DNA of 64,000 bases from Voacanga thouarsii (GCA_026120185.1 JANUWF010001179.1:3761501-3825500); one strand, 5' to 3'. Counted from the first letter of the stretch, positions 1-12,687 are shown. Notes: a model not told the origin generated them from the sequence alone. Numbers and translations: made by a program.

Positions 1-927
1 ATTTGGCTGTCTAGTCAATTCAATATGAAGGACTTAGGAGAAGCCAACTACATTCTCGGGATTAGGCTTCTTAGAAATAGGAAGTAGAGAATGTTAGGGT
101 TATCCCAAGCGACATACATTGACAAGATGCTGGCCAAGTACAGCATGGACTCATACATGGGAGCTCTAATTCCTTGCAGACATGGGTTGTCATTTTCTTC
201 GAAGGACTGTCCTAAGTCTCAAGAAGAAAGGGACAGAATGAGTAGGATTCCCTACGTTTCGGCTGTGGGAAATCTCATGTACGCCATACTGTGTACTAGA
301 CCAGATATCTGCTTTGCCGTGGGCTTAGTTAGCAGATATCAGTTAAACCTAGGGGAGGTTCATTGGCAAGCTGTAAAGCATATTCTCAAGTACCTCAAGG
401 GAACGAGAGATTATATGCTGGTTTACAGGGCTGATGATTTGGTTCCTACAGGATACACAGACTCAGACTTTCAGGCAGATAAAGATGAGACAAAATCCAC
501 TAGTGGATATGTCTTCACCTTGTCTGGAGGAGCAATTTCATGGAGGAGTATTAAGCAGTCTTGTATTGCTGACTCAACCATGGAAGCTGAGTATGTGGCT
601 GCTTCGGAGGCGTCCAAGGAAGCAGTTTGGCTCCAGAAGTTTCTTTCAGAACTTGGAGTCGTTCCACATATGGACAGGCCGATTATGATGTATTGCGACA
701 ACACTGGAGCAGTATCACAATCTAAGGAACCTCGAAACAACAAGAAGGGGAAACACATTGAGAGGAAGTACCACCTGATCCGGGATTTCATCCAGAGACG
801 GGAAGTCATGGTGGAGCATATTGCCTTAGAAAACAATCTAGCAGACCCATTCACCAAGCCTTTGGCTGAGAGAGTCTTCAAGAGACACTTAGACGACATA
901 GGGGTGGGCACCTATGGACTTACCTAG
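1..927 (+). pseudogene. Ty1/copia pol 3' end (RT C-terminus and RNase H), one premature stop
   Basis: This is the end of a copia polyprotein entering from the left edge. The frame is open from base 1 to the stop at 925-927 except for one TAG at 85-87; the longest uninterrupted stretch starts at the Met at 91. Residues just before the stop (NMKDLGEANYILGI) are the classic tail of copia reverse transcriptase, and RMLGLSQATYIDKMLAKY follows. The RNase H domain shows YTDSDF, STSGYVF, the TMEAEY acidic motif, MYCDN and the ADPFTKPL end typical of the family. Only the last part of pol is in the window; the RT active site lies outside. A polypurine tract and LTR follow directly. With a single stop, this copy is younger or better preserved than copia B at 3.8-11.2 kb. 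Confidence 0.93.
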
Positions 928-940
928 TCTTAGAGTGCAA

Positions 941-949
941 GTGGGAGAT
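941..949 (+). other. Polypurine tract of copia element A
   Basis: A short purine run (GTGGGAGAT) lies between the pol stop and the first base of the LTR (TGTTAGATTGG). In copia elements this primes plus-strand DNA synthesis. The matching site of copia B, in reverse complement, abuts its own LTR at 5,549. Confidence 0.7.
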
Positions 950-2850
950 TGTTAGATTGGATGCCCTCTTAGACTAGGTTTCTGATGTAAAATTGAATAT
1001 TTTAATAAAAGAATTTATTTTCAGAATTTGTTTGTGAATTTTCTTTTTTGTTTTTGTACACAATTTTCGTTTGGAACAAACCCATTGTATTTAAATAAGT
1101 GATCCATGTGAATGGTGGTCTTTCACAGTAAGGTATGGATCACGGGTTATTTAACACATAAATATTTGTTCTTAACCTATTGATGAGACTGGGAACCTCA
1201 TCATATTTAGGTTATTATGTTATGAATTCCAAATGGGGAATAGCTTACCTTTAGCCAGTAAGTAGTCCACTCACTTCATGACATAAGCGTATTTCGAATA
1301 CGTAGGACAGGACCTGTAGTAGTGGTTTCTAAAAGTATTATATGATAGAAACCTAGACTACTACCGCTACAGCGTGGACTAGTACTCTACGACTTGAATA
1401 TGAGTTGGTGGTCTGGCGAAGTTGGGAGCATATACTTTGATTTGCTATAGTTGAGGTTATATCGTAGAGCCAATATACTTGCATGTTGGGTATGTGTGAA
1501 GACTTATACAAGATAGTTTCTGCACTATATCGCCTCTTGTGGTTGTCCGAATGGTCTAAAATGTCCAGGGCCCTGGGAAATATGACTTGGATGTTTGCTT
1601 TATGGTAGCTCCCTTGGAAAGCGGAAACACTTCAGGAAGTCATGGATCATTGGACTAGAAGCCTAAGGATGGTAGATGTCATTTAGAGGAGTGTTAGTAC
1701 ACTTCTTCCTCTCTAAATGTACGGTGATGTGTAGAGGGGTATTTTAGTCATTTCACCTGTAGGTCGGAGACTTTGCGAATGTAGTATTATCCTTGGGGTC
1801 AATATTTCCTTATGGTGATATTAGGAAATATTTAAAATGCAAAATACAGCTATTTATATAGCGGGGGTATTTTGGTCATTTTAACAGCCAAGGCGATGTG
1901 TCTTTTTGGTCCTCGGAATAGCCCGTAAGTCCTAACTACTTTTGGGTTGAGGAATTGGTCTCAGTACAAGAGTATTTTATTTTATTTGATTTTATTCAGG
2001 ATGTCTAATTTATTATTAGACTGGAATAAAATAAATAAATAAAATAGGAGTTGAGAGAAATTAATTATCTAGTTTAATTAGTTAATTAATTATTCAGGGC
2101 CTAGGTCCAGTATAAATAATTAAAAAATTAACCTGGGCTTAAACTAGGAATTATTTATTGGGTTATTTATATAGGCCCAAGAAATAAATAATTAAAGATT
2201 AATTATTTTGGTTCATTTGGGCTCATTAATTATTTATTGGGTTATTTATATAAGTCCAGGAAATAAATAATTATTGTTTATTATTTTGGGCCTTTTGGGT
2301 CCAAGAAAAATAATAAATATTTTTCTGGCTCAATAGCTTGGACCTTATGGTTTTTTCCAGATACGGTTAAGAAGAGTTTAGGGTTAGGCAAAACTTATTC
2401 TCAGGATAACATCCGGGTGTTTTGAAATCCCGGGGATATGTTTATCAGATAATGAGAGACTCAGTTTTGGCTAACTAATAAACAAGTATCTGGGAAAAGA
2501 AAACCCTAATCCTCCTAAAAAAAAAAAGAAAGTCTCACGTCTCCATCTTCTGGTTTTCTCCTTGGGACTTTGCTAACCAATAGCAAGAGAACCAAGGAGA
2601 TTTGAGACCATTCTTTTTCTCTATTGTGTTCACCGACTAGAGGTTAGGCAGAGGAATATTCCGAGAGTTGGAAAGCTTAGCGTTGATGCAAACAAGGCGA
2701 AGTAGAAGGCTAGCGGATGTTCAACCGGAAGCTTCTTCAAGTGGGCAAAGCGAGGCGATTCCAGTCGTTCAATCCGCTCTTACTCAACCTAGAAGGGTTA
2801 AGGAGCGCAAATGTATGATCTTCATGCTTCCGTATAGCCTTTAAGGTTTG
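950..2850 (+). repeat. 3' LTR of copia element A
   Basis: The LTR begins TGTTAGATTGG immediately after the polypurine tract. It shares collinear blocks with the reverse complement of 3,801-5,548: the boundary block, the AATAAA-rich stretch near 2,000-2,300, and an ACCAAG / GTTCACCG / CAACCGGA block near 2,590-2,735. The left edge is exact. The right edge is approximate, placed where the similarity to copia B ends. No target duplication could be paired because the 5' LTR is outside the window. Confidence 0.8.
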
Positions 2851-3172
2851 ATTTTATTTTTCTCTAAATTTTTTTCCCGTGACTGCACATGCTCTCTGTT
2901 TTTCGGTTCCCTCAACATATACCCTAATAAAAAAAAAAATCAAAGCATTCCAAATAAAAATATCAAGGTAACTTATTATCATAAAACTTCTCTTTGCAGA
3001 TGCTTTACACATGATTTTTATAACCAATTTATCTTTGCTAGTGATAATTACTACGATGATTAGAGTACAAGTTATAATTACTTAGAGTATAAGTCATAGT
3101 CATTTATGATCATTCTCTCTCACACCTTTCCTTTCTCATGACTAGGGTTTTCTAGGGTTCTAATCAGCTTTG

Positions 3173-3800
3173 ATGGCGGCTTAGCCACTTGAATTGCCAA
3201 ATCCTCCTTCTTCAATGGAGGCTAGTTGGGAGAGGAAATCCTACATTTCTTTATTTGGTTCATCATCAACTATCCCTATCAAGGGCTATGCTTCCTTCAA
3301 ATGTGAGAAGGTAAATTCTCCCATGGTCAACCAACTATTAAAAAATTGACAAGAAATTCCATTTTTTTTTTATTAAAGGGATCTGTCTGCATTGACTTAT
3401 TTGATCCACAACATATGCATATTAGACTGGATTTGGAGAGGAAGACTTCATATGACTATTTCGAAAAGCTTTTGGAACTTGTTGGGATTTCCTATGCGAG
3501 TTTTAAAATGGATGACAAACTTCAAAGCATCTGAAGATCCATCTGTCATATTGGTATGGATTTCATTCGAGCATCCCCCAGATCATTATTTTTGCAAAAT
3601 CCATACTTTATTCCATTGTTTTTGCGATTGGCAAACCACTCAAAGTTGATGCGATAACGACCAATCTTTCTAACCTAATGTAGGCAGAGTATGTGTTGAA
3701 ATTGATCTTTTTAAGTCCCTACCTGATCAAATTTGGTTGGAGATGATTTAGATTGTGAAGGTTGATATGGCAAAAATGATGAAACCGAAAGTATGTTTAC
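3173..3800 (+). pseudogene. LINE-like ORF1, 5' half (DUF4283 domain), interrupted by copia B
   Basis: Translation from the ATG at 3,173 gives an alanine/serine-rich start, then a DUF4283 domain spread over frames. Recognisable pieces are CIDLFDPQHMHIRLDLE, FPMRVLKW, VWISFEHPPDHYF and, near 3,690-3,760, GRVCVEIDLFKSLPDQIWLE. This domain and the zinc knuckle that normally follows are typical of ORF1 of plant L1-like retrotransposons, where ORF1 is thought to bind RNA. There are several stops and frameshifts. The zinc knuckle is not found downstream here but at 11,216, on the other side of copia B, so the ORF was split by that insertion. Sequence before 3,173 (about 3,060-3,172) may be the 5' UTR. 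Confidence 0.75.
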
Positions 3801-5548
3801 TGAACAAAAAAAAAAAAAATACGGAGTATCATGGAAGCTGTTTACCTCTGTATTTAAATGACCTTATTGGCACTGAAGAATATGTCTAGACCTGAATACT
3901 TGAAGCCACTGGTTCTCCCAACACCTCCGGTTGCACTCTTGAGAGCCGTCTACTCCTTCTCATTCATGCGAAACTTTTGAACTTCTAGAATATAGCCATT
4001 GTTTTTCTTCCCAAGCCGGTGAAAACTACAGAGAGTGAATAAAAAATGGTCTTGGTTCTTTTCTTCTTCAAAAAAAATTTCCCAAGAGAGCCCAAGTACG
4101 TGAAAATAAAAATCATATCATTTTTATTATCTTTTTACACCAAATAATACGAGATCCATCTCGTGTTGTTTTTATTTTATTTTATTTTATCTTTGATCTC
4201 ATTGATTGGGTCAGATAAAATTATTTACTCTTAGATTTGAACACCCATAAATAATAAGCCTCAATTATTTATTTTTTGGACTTCCTAAAACAATCCAATA
4301 AATAATTAACAAGTCCAAAATAGACCAATATAAAATATCAGGCCTTTTGTCTAGTTTATATCTAGGCTAATTTTCTAATTATTCAATCTGGACCTTGAGT
4401 CCTGAATAATTAATTAACCCATTAAATTAGATAAAATATATACCCTCTCTTGGATTTTTTTTTTTATTCTAGTCCAAAAACAAATTAGACTACTTAAATA
4501 AAATAAAATAAAATTCAAAATTATCAAGACCAATTCCTTAACCTAAATCTGTCAGGACTTAAATGCTATTCTGGGGACAAAAAGTCACATCGTCTTGGCT
4601 ACTAAAATGACCAAAATACCACTGCTATATAAATAGCTGTATTTTACATTTTAAATATTTCCTAATATGACAATAAGAAAATATTGACCCTAAGGACAAT
4701 GCTGCGTTTTAGCAAAGTCTTCGACCTACAGATGTAATGACTAAAATACCCTTCTACATATCGTCGTACATTTAGAGAGAATGAGTGTACTAACACCTCT
4801 CTAAAAGACATCTACCATCATTAAACCTCTAATCTAATAATCCACGACTCCTGGAATGTTTTCGCTTTGCAAGGAAGCTACCCTAAAGCAAACATCTAAG
4901 TTATATTCCCCAGTGCCTTAGATATTTAGATAATTTGAATAGTCACAATGGGTGATATAGTGCAGAAACTATCTTATACAAGTCTGTTTTAACTAACTAG
5001 TCACATATACCAAACATACAAGTATATCGACTCTACGAAAGAACCTCAACTACAGCATATCAAAGTACATGCTTCCAGTTTTGTCAGACTACCAAATCAT
5101 ACTCAAGCGGTAGGGTATTAGTCCATGTTGTAGCAGTAATAGTTTGGGTTTTTATTTAAATAGCACTTTTAGAAACCACTATTACAGGTCATGTTCTATG
5201 TATTCGAAATATGTTCATGTTATAAAATGAATGGACTACTCACTGGCTAAAGGTAAGCCATTCCTCATTAGGAATTCATAACACAATAACCTAAATATGA
5301 TGAGATTCTCATTCTCATCAATCGGTTAAGAACAAACATTTATGTATTAAGTAACTCGTGATCCATACCTTACTATGAAAGACCCCCATTCACATAGATC
5401 ACTTACTTAAACACAATGGGTCCTATCTAAATGTAAATCGTGTACAAATAAAATGTAAATTCATAAATAAATTTTGAGAATAAATTCTTTTATTGATAAA
5501 TTCGATAATTACATTAGAAAACTAATCTAGAGGGCATACATTCCAACA
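3801..5548 (-). repeat. 3' LTR of copia element B
   Basis: Reading on the minus strand, the LTR begins TGTTGGAATGTATGCCC at 5,548, right after the polypurine tract. It matches about 460 bases of the 5' LTR at 10,756-11,215 and, more distantly, the LTR of element A. It ends in an A/T-rich segment whose plus-strand sequence is TGAACA followed by an A-run at 3,801. Confidence 0.75.
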
Positions 5549-5562
5549 ATCTCCTACTTGCA

Positions 5563-8380
5563 CTCTAAGATTAAGAAAGTCCGTAGGTGCCCACCTCTAT
5601 TGTGTCTAAGTGTTTCTTAAAGATTCTCTCAACTAAAGGCTTGGTGAAGGGATCTGCCAAGTTGTTTTCTGAGGTTATCTGTTCCACCACGGTTTTCTAT
5701 CTCTGGATGAAATCTCGAATCAGGTGGTACTTTCTCTCGATGTGCTTCCCTTTCTTATGGTTCCTAGGTTCTTTGGATTACGATACTGCTTTAGAATTGT
5801 CACAATATGCCACAATTAGTCTGTCTATGTGTGACACAACTACAAGTTCTGAAAGGAACTTCCGGAGCCAGACTGCTTCCTTAGATGCCTCTGAAGCTAC
5901 CACATACTTAGTTTCCATGGTTGAGTCAACAATGTAAAATTGCTTGATAATTCTCTATGAAACAGCTCCTCTAGATAAGGTGAAGACATATCCACTAGTA
6001 GATTTTTTCTCATCCTTATCTGCCTAGAAGTCTGAGTCTGTGTATCTAGTAGGAACCAAGTCGTCAGCCCTCTAAACCAACATATAATCTTTTATACCAT
6101 TGAGGTACTTGAGAATATGTTTTACAGCTTGCCAATGAACCTCCGCAGAGTTTAACTAATATTTGCTAACTAAACCTACGACAAAGTAGATATTTGGCTT
6201 ATTACACAGCATGGCGTACATGAGACTTCCCACAGCCGCAGCATAGGGAATTCTACTCATCCTGTCTTTTTCTTCTTGAGACTTAGGACAGTCCCTTGAA
6301 GAAAATAACAACCCATGTTTGCAAGATATTAGAGCTCCCTTGCATGAGTCTATGCTAAACTTGGCTAGCATTTTGTTAATATATATCATTTGGGATAACC
6401 CTAACATTCTCTATTTCCTATTTCTAAGAAGCTTAATCTCGAGAATGTAATTGGTTTCTCCTAAATCCTTCATACTGAATTGACTAGACAGCAAAATCTT
6501 AGTAGATGATTGTTTCTACATCATTTTCAATGAGTAGAATATTATCCACATATAAGATAAGAAAAACTACATTTATGCCTTCCAATTTCCTATACACGTA
6601 TTGTTAATCCTCGTTTTGAATAAAATCGTAAGACTTTACAGTCTTGTCAAAACGAATGTTTTTCTATGTTCTATATGCCTACTTAAGTCCATAAATGGAC
6701 TTCTTAAGTTTGCAAATCATATGTTCCTGGCCTTTAGCAATAAAACTTTCTAGTTGGGACATGTAGATGTCTTCGTTAAGATGGCCATTAAGAAATAACG
6801 TCTTGACATCCATTTGCCATATCTCGTAATCGAAATGACATGCAATAGCAAGGAGAATACGGATGGACTTAAGTATGACTACCAGGAAAAAGGTTTCCTC
6901 ATAATCGATTATCTCTTTCGAGTATACCCTTTTACCACAAGTCTAGCTTTGAAGGTTTTCATCTTTCCATCCGCTCCCCTCTTTCTCTTGTATAGCCACT
7001 TACACCCAATGGGTTTTATCCCTTCAAGTGAAACTACAAGATCCCAAACCTGATTGAAGTACATAAACTCAATCTCGACTTTCATTATTTCATGCAATAG
7101 ATTTGCATCGGCATCAGCAATAGTCTCCTCGTATCTAATGAGACCTTGTTCCTAATGGTCAGAGACCAGCTCGAAAGTCTCTCTTGTCCATCTTTCTAGA
7201 ACTCTGGATACCCTCCCACTATGATGAAGTTCCGATTGTACAAGTTCTTGAGGTTGTGCATTCCATAATTGGGTTTGAAGAAGTTAATTCCGAAGATAAC
7301 TTCTTCTCGAGTTCCAACCTTGTCGAACCTTTAGTAGAAGTACTTTGATCGTCCTCCAAGTATCTAGCATTAGCACTTAGTAGTACTTTCTTCTCATTGG
7401 GATGATAAAAGTAACATTCTTTTATCCCTTTTAGATACCCAACAAAGTAATATAATTTTGATCTTAATTCTAGCTTGTCTCCCTTGATCAGTACATAAGT
7501 TGGACAGTCTCATATCCTTAGATGATTTAAACTTGACTTACGTCCAATCCACATCTCATAGGGCATCTTCAGTACTGACTTGGAAGGCACCAAGTTCAAA
7601 ATATATGCCTATGTTTTCAAGACATATCCCTAAAAAGAGACCGAAAGAGTAGCATGAAACATCATGTTTCGGACAATTTCCATCAATGTCATGTTCTTTC
7701 TCTCAGCTACTCCATTCTACTAGGGTGTACCCGACGCAAAGAGTTAGGATACTATCCTAGGATGTACCATGTAATCTTTGAACTCATCGAGAAAGTACTC
7801 TCTATCATGATCCAATCTAAGGTTTTGATCAGTTTACCTGTCCGACACTCCACTTCAGCTCTAAACTCTTTGAACTTGTCAAAAGAGTCAGACTTGTGCC
7901 TCATCACATACCATACCTTGTACAATCATTTATGAAAGTAATCAAGTATTCCAAACTCCCTCTATCTTGTGTAGACAAAAGACCCACACACATCAGTATA
8001 AACAAGGCCCAATATTTCCTTGGCTTTATCAGCCTTTTGGGTGAACGACCTTTTGGTCATTTTTCCCATAAAGCAGGATTCACACTAAGGCCAACTTTCT
8101 AAACTTAATAAGACTAAGAACCTATTATGGATTAACCTCTAAATCCCAATTGAGTTAATATGATCCAACCTTAGATGCCAAAGATATGAGTTATTGACAT
8201 TGGTCTTTCTCTTCTTACTTAAAGATTCAGATTGAACGTTATTTATTTGATTGTTTGTAGGATTTAAAAATAATAATTTTCCATATATGTGCCCTGTACA
8301 TAAAACTTCTCCATTTCTACTAATAGTGATACCAAAATGAAAAAAAAAAAAAAACAGAATATGCATGATTTATTAACTTT
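5563..8380 (-). pseudogene. Copia B pol (pre-integrase, integrase, RT, RNase H), broken
   Basis: In minus-strand order the remnants are the GAG-pre-integrase motif (YLWHLRLDHIN, 8,139-8,366), degraded integrase core (about 7,650-8,100), the start of RT (VWDLVV, KWLYKRKRG, FKARLVVKGY, 6,909-7,097), the RT end with LGLSQMIYINKML and SLMYAMLCNKPNIYF (6,156-6,407), and RNase H (5,587-6,080, including a VSMVES-type antisense frame). Stops and frameshifts occur throughout. The amino acid sequence parallels element A closely, so both belong to one family. Confidence 0.85.
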
Positions 8381-8636
8381 ACAACTGAAATCAAATTATG
8401 TCTAACATCGGATACATATAAAATATCCTTCAAAATAATTACTTTATTACAATAAAAAATAAGATCTAACTCTCCCACTGTAAGGGCCTATACTTGTGTT
8501 CCATTTCCTATTCGTAGTCTATGCTCACCCTTTTGGAGTCTTATCTTCCTAAACTCCTGCAAGGAGTTACAGATATAATCAATGGCTCTAGAATCAACAA
8601 TCTAAGTAGAAATTGAACCAACCATTAAAACTGAGT

Positions 8637-9460
8637 CTAGATAGAGAACAATTCCTGTAGGGTTTTTCGTAGTCTAAAGTTCTGGATACTCCTTTTTCTA
8701 GTGTCCCTTTTGTCCTCATTTGAAGCACTTGCCTTTGGGCTTGTTAAGCTGGTTCTTGGGTTGGGCTGGTGCGTTTCCCTTCTTCTTTTTGAACTTCCTG
8801 GGCTTGTGCCCAGTCCTAAATGAAGAAGTCCTAGCAATTATAGCCTTGGACTATGGTTTCATGACCTTATTTGTCACCTGAAACTCTTTCATTAACTCAG
8901 TTAAAGTCATGTTTAACTTGTTCATGTTATAATTTAACTTGAATTGAGTAAAAAAGCCCAAAAGAGATTCGAGAACTATGGCCATTTGGTTCTTAGGGTT
9001 AATAACAGCCCCCTAAGACTTCTGCTTTCTCGAAAATAGCAATTATCTTGAGCATATACTCTCTGACTGATGCTCCCTCAGCCATCTTAGTGTTGATGAT
9101 CGTCCTAAGAGCCTCCTGCCTTGCAGGCCGGCTCTTATCTGCGAACATCGTGGCTAGTGATTGGCTAATGTCGAACGCAGTGGCCATGTACTCGTGTTTA
9201 GATTAGAGTACATTAGACATGGAGACCAACATGTAGCATTGAGCCATCTCATTGGCCTTCTTCCATGCCTTCTCAATCTCTTGCTCTTCAGCGGTAGAAC
9301 CCTCCCCGATAATAGGGCATATGTCGAAGAGGACATACTTATACTCCTCAATAGTGAGTATTATGTCTAAGTTCCTTTTCCAATCTACATAATTTGGACC
9401 TGTTAACTTATTCTCGTGGAGAATAACGACCAAATGACTAAAAGAATCTCCACCAACCAT
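8637..9460 (-). pseudogene. Copia B gag with damaged zinc knuckle
   Basis: The start is MVGGDSFSHLVVILHENKLT at 9,460, followed by GPNYVDWKRNLDIIL, a typical copia gag N-terminus. The frame then shifts to the segment starting MATAFDISQSLATMFAD (9,187). The zinc knuckle near 8,700-8,730 is recognisable as CFK-x-GQKGH but carries in-frame stops where the second Cys and a later residue should be. Gag would form the virus-like particle. This copy cannot make a full protein. Confidence 0.8.
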
Positions 9461-10755
9461 TTCTGAAAAATCGAAAATAAAAAAAACTTAGTTTGTGAAA
9501 AATGAAATAATTTGTGACTTTATCCTCATATTAAATCCGATAATAGTTAACTCTATCACTATTATCTTTAATATGATTAATTTGGCTCTTAGGAAAACTA
9601 ACGTAGCTTCTTATGAAGATTAACAGTTTCCAAAGCTAAATATATTAACCACCACAAATTAATTTTCCTTCTAGGTAATGATCTAGAAGATAACTCCATT
9701 GTGGGATGATCGTTTCTTCTCATTTTCTATGGACATTCCTTTCACTATAACCTTCAACGTGGGTTGGCCGATCATAACACGTGTCCCAGGTTATTAATTA
9801 CATCCATCTGTTAGTTCTAGATCCTTGTGGTATTCCCATCCTATACGGGTTCACTCCTAGGGTGTTGTGAGAGAATCCACAATCTCTAATGAGAATCGTA
9901 ATGGAAGCTGTGGGGGCGTTAGAACCCCTCTCCCACATAGAATTTTAAAATAAGGGTTTTCTTGGAAAATATCTTTTGAAAATTTCAATTAAGTTTTCTT
10001 TTAACTTAAAAATAAAATATCTAAACCCATAAAAATTTCTAAGTCAAGATTTATACCTTTTGAGAAATTTTTCATGGATTAATTTTATTTAAATTAATAA
10101 ACTTAATAATTTCAAAATTTTTCAATAAAACTTTTGAGAGATTTTGATCTCAAGTTTAATTTGACAAAAAGAAATTTTCTTGTTAAAAATAAATCAAAAT
10201 AGTTTTCTATTTTAACTCACAAAAATATATAAATCCATAATATTTTCTATGTTAAGAATAAAATCCTTTGAGAAAATAACCAAGAATTAATTTTTGTTCG
10301 AATTAAAATTAACCATTTAATTTTAAAAAAATATTTTTCTTTGTCAAAAATTCCCAAAGACTTTGGTCTTTGAGAAAACATGCACGTAGGGTACAAAAAA
10401 AATAAGCATACTAGAAAATTGTAAACGTTTTCATACTTTTCTATTCTTTTAACCTAAGTGTTCAATTAATAGAATTAAACACATTAATTAATTAATAGTT
10501 TTGTTTAATCCTAAATTTCCTTCACTATTATTTTTCATGCAAAATATTCAAAGAATATTAACTATTGCAATAAAAATAACTTCGCCTGGTATGAGACCAA
10601 AAATTAAATTTTTTTTAATTGCTGGTCCAATGTACTTGCCACACTGGATTATGGCCAATGGGAAAACCCCATGGACTATGATTGGGCGGGTGCCCGCGAC
10701 CCAGCCCGCCATGCAGCCCCACTCCCGATCAAAATTGAAGACCTCGATCCTGCTA
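9461..10755 (-). other. Copia B leader region between gag and truncated 5' LTR
   Basis: About 1.3 kb of AT-rich sequence without a supported gene. It would be the untranslated leader, but the expected primer binding site (TGGTATCAGAGC-like) next to the LTR is not visible. A GC-rich patch at 10,683-10,740 stands out from the AT-rich surroundings. A 70-codon minus-strand ORF (10,548-10,760) has no recognisable family. Confidence 0.5.
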
Positions 10756-11215
10756 TCCAATTTCGTCAGACCACCAACTCATACTCAAGCGGTAAGGTAT
10801 TAGTCCACGTTGTAGTAGTAATAGTTTGAGTTTTTTCTAAATAGCACTTTTAGAAACTACAATTACAGGTCATGTTCTACGTATTCGAAATACGCGCATG
10901 CTATGAAGTGAGTGGACTACTCACTGGCTAAAGGTAAGCCATTCCCCATTTTGGAATTCATAACACAATAACCTAAACATGATGAGGTTTCCATTCTCAT
11001 CAATCGGTTAAAAATAAACGTTTATGTGTTAAGTAACCGGTGATCCATACCTTACTGTGAAAGACCATCATTCACATACACAATGAGTCATATCCAAACG
11101 TAAATCGTGCATAAATAAAATACAAATTCACAAATAAATTTTGAGAATAAATTTTTTTATTACTAAATTCGATAATTACATCAGAAAATTAGTCTAGAGA
11201 GCATATATTTCAACA
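10756..11215 (-). repeat. Truncated 5' LTR of copia element B
   Basis: About 460 bases match the 3' LTR segment 5,076-5,548, including the shared GTCAGAC, CACTCATACTCAAGCGGTA-like and CACTGGCTAAAGGTAAGCC blocks and the TGTTG edge. Only the U3-side end of the LTR is kept; the remainder and the primer binding site are gone, so this is an internal deletion or rearrangement. Confidence 0.8.
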
Positions 11216-12616
11216 AATATTTCTATAAAGCTGTTTCATATAACGATTTGCCAAAATTTGTTCAGATTGTCGTCATTTAGAACACAATCATAAGTTATAT
11301 AGGACTCTAACTCCAAATGACAATCATGATAAGGGTAAATCCATCAAACTACAAGTAACTCCTTCAAACCCTAATTCTAAGAACAATTGTCCCCTAACCA
11401 TTTGGATGCCCAAGAATGATTAGGAGCAATGTTCAAAGACAGTTACTATTGCTGCTAATACGATTCAAACTCACACTGATGCTGATATTGCAAGGAACAA
11501 TGCAGATCTCATCATCGTAGCAAACCAAAAGGCTGATGCAACCCAAACTAATTCTTCAAAAAGTCCAACTTGCAATTTGCCTTCAAACGTGGATGCTAAA
11601 AATACAGGACCAAAAATCACTCAATCATTCAAGGATTAGGATGTGAATCAACATAATCGTGAGAATTTTTCAAGAAAATTATCAGAAGTTGATTTAAGCC
11701 CATAAGGTTGTGCAATCTGATCAGATTATTGATTCTGGTTATCCAGAGAATTATCTGCAATCCTTTCGTGAGGTGGTTTTGCCTGGATCAGATGGAGTTA
11801 CTAGCATTGCTGTAAATGCGACTATCGGTACGACCTACTCTAGTGGAAATACTTGCACTAAAGTGTCTCCAGTTACAGATGATGAAGCCGAGGCACACAA
11901 TCTCCAGCTTTCTAAAGCAACAACTGATGGGGTTATCAACCAATCTTCTAAGGCAATGTAGGCACAACATCTGGCAGACCTTACAATTAATGACAATCAC
12001 TTTATTTCTTTCTTGCAGATTGTTCAGAGTGCCCAACAAGCTTACCTTTCAATAGCTAATGTGTTAAAAAATTCTAGAAGTATGCAACCAGAAGGAAGTG
12101 ATTTTGAGTTCCTTAATAACTTGTCGACAAATGATTTTATGGTCTCTCTACCATATTTCGCTAAAGATGATAACATCTATAGACCATAAATTTTACAAGA
12201 TATGATACGTTTTACAGGGTATTTATCAGATTCCTCAACTCCTAACAAATCACCGCGGTCTACTTTTGAGCATGAAATTAGCAACTTAGTCTTTTGCGAA
12301 CGAAAAAGAGTACAATTTGTAAGTAGAAGAACTATTCTGAAACTTCAAATTCAATGTTATATGTTGATTTGATTGAAAATAGCATGGCTGAGCTTGATAA
12401 TGATAACTTTATGCTTGTACGCTCGAAGAAAGGGAAAAATATAAAGGAATTTAATTGGACAGGTATGGAATAATCACACAACAAACTACACGTGGTTATC
12501 GATCAAAATTTTATTCAATTTAATATTCATATGCAAAGTCTTCTGTGTACTTTTTATCTATTTCATTTAATAAAATTCCAGCCTTCGAGTGGTTTAACCC
12601 CCAAAAAAAAAAAAAA
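11216..12616 (+). pseudogene. LINE-like ORF1, 3' half (zinc knuckle, C-terminus), 3' UTR and poly(A)
   Basis: Immediately beyond copia B the translation gives FYKAVSYNDLPKF and, after a 1-base shift, CSDCRHLEHNHK. This is the zf-CCHC_4-like knuckle that follows DUF4283 in plant LINE ORF1 proteins. A low-complexity Ser/Thr/Asn region continues with several stops (an 83-codon open stretch at 11,710-11,961), and the C-terminus ends RSKKGKNIKEF with TAA at 12,471-12,473. A 3' UTR follows with ATAAAATTCCAGCCTTCGAG, then an A14 run at 12,603-12,616. No endonuclease or RT ORF lies between ORF1 and the poly(A), so this copy is ORF1-only or deleted for ORF2. Confidence 0.7.
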
Positions 12617-12687
12617 TCCATAACTCAACTTGAATATTTTTTGCTAATGGAGCTCAAGCTAGGCCAAATGTTGTTCTCAAATTGAGT

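Larger units (their letters stand above)
3801..11215 (-). mobile_element. Copia element B, degenerate, inserted in a LINE ORF1
   Basis: This reverse-strand Ty1/copia element is of the same family as element A. It has a 3' LTR (3,801-5,548), RNase H, RT, integrase and gag remnants (5,550-9,460), a leader, and a truncated 5' LTR (about 10,756-11,215). The right edge is exact: the LTR start TGTTGAAAT reads inward from 11,215. The left edge is inferred from a TG at 3,801 and the end of LTR similarity; I could not pair a clean 5-bp duplication. Many stops and frameshifts make it non-autonomous. The two halves of a DUF4283 ORF1 flank it, showing where it landed. Confidence 0.85.

Noticed and set aside
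5587..5937. 116-codon plus-strand ORF and the similar antisense ORF at 471-911
   Set aside because: Both are antisense shadows of the copia RNase H; their similarity to each other reflects the shared element.
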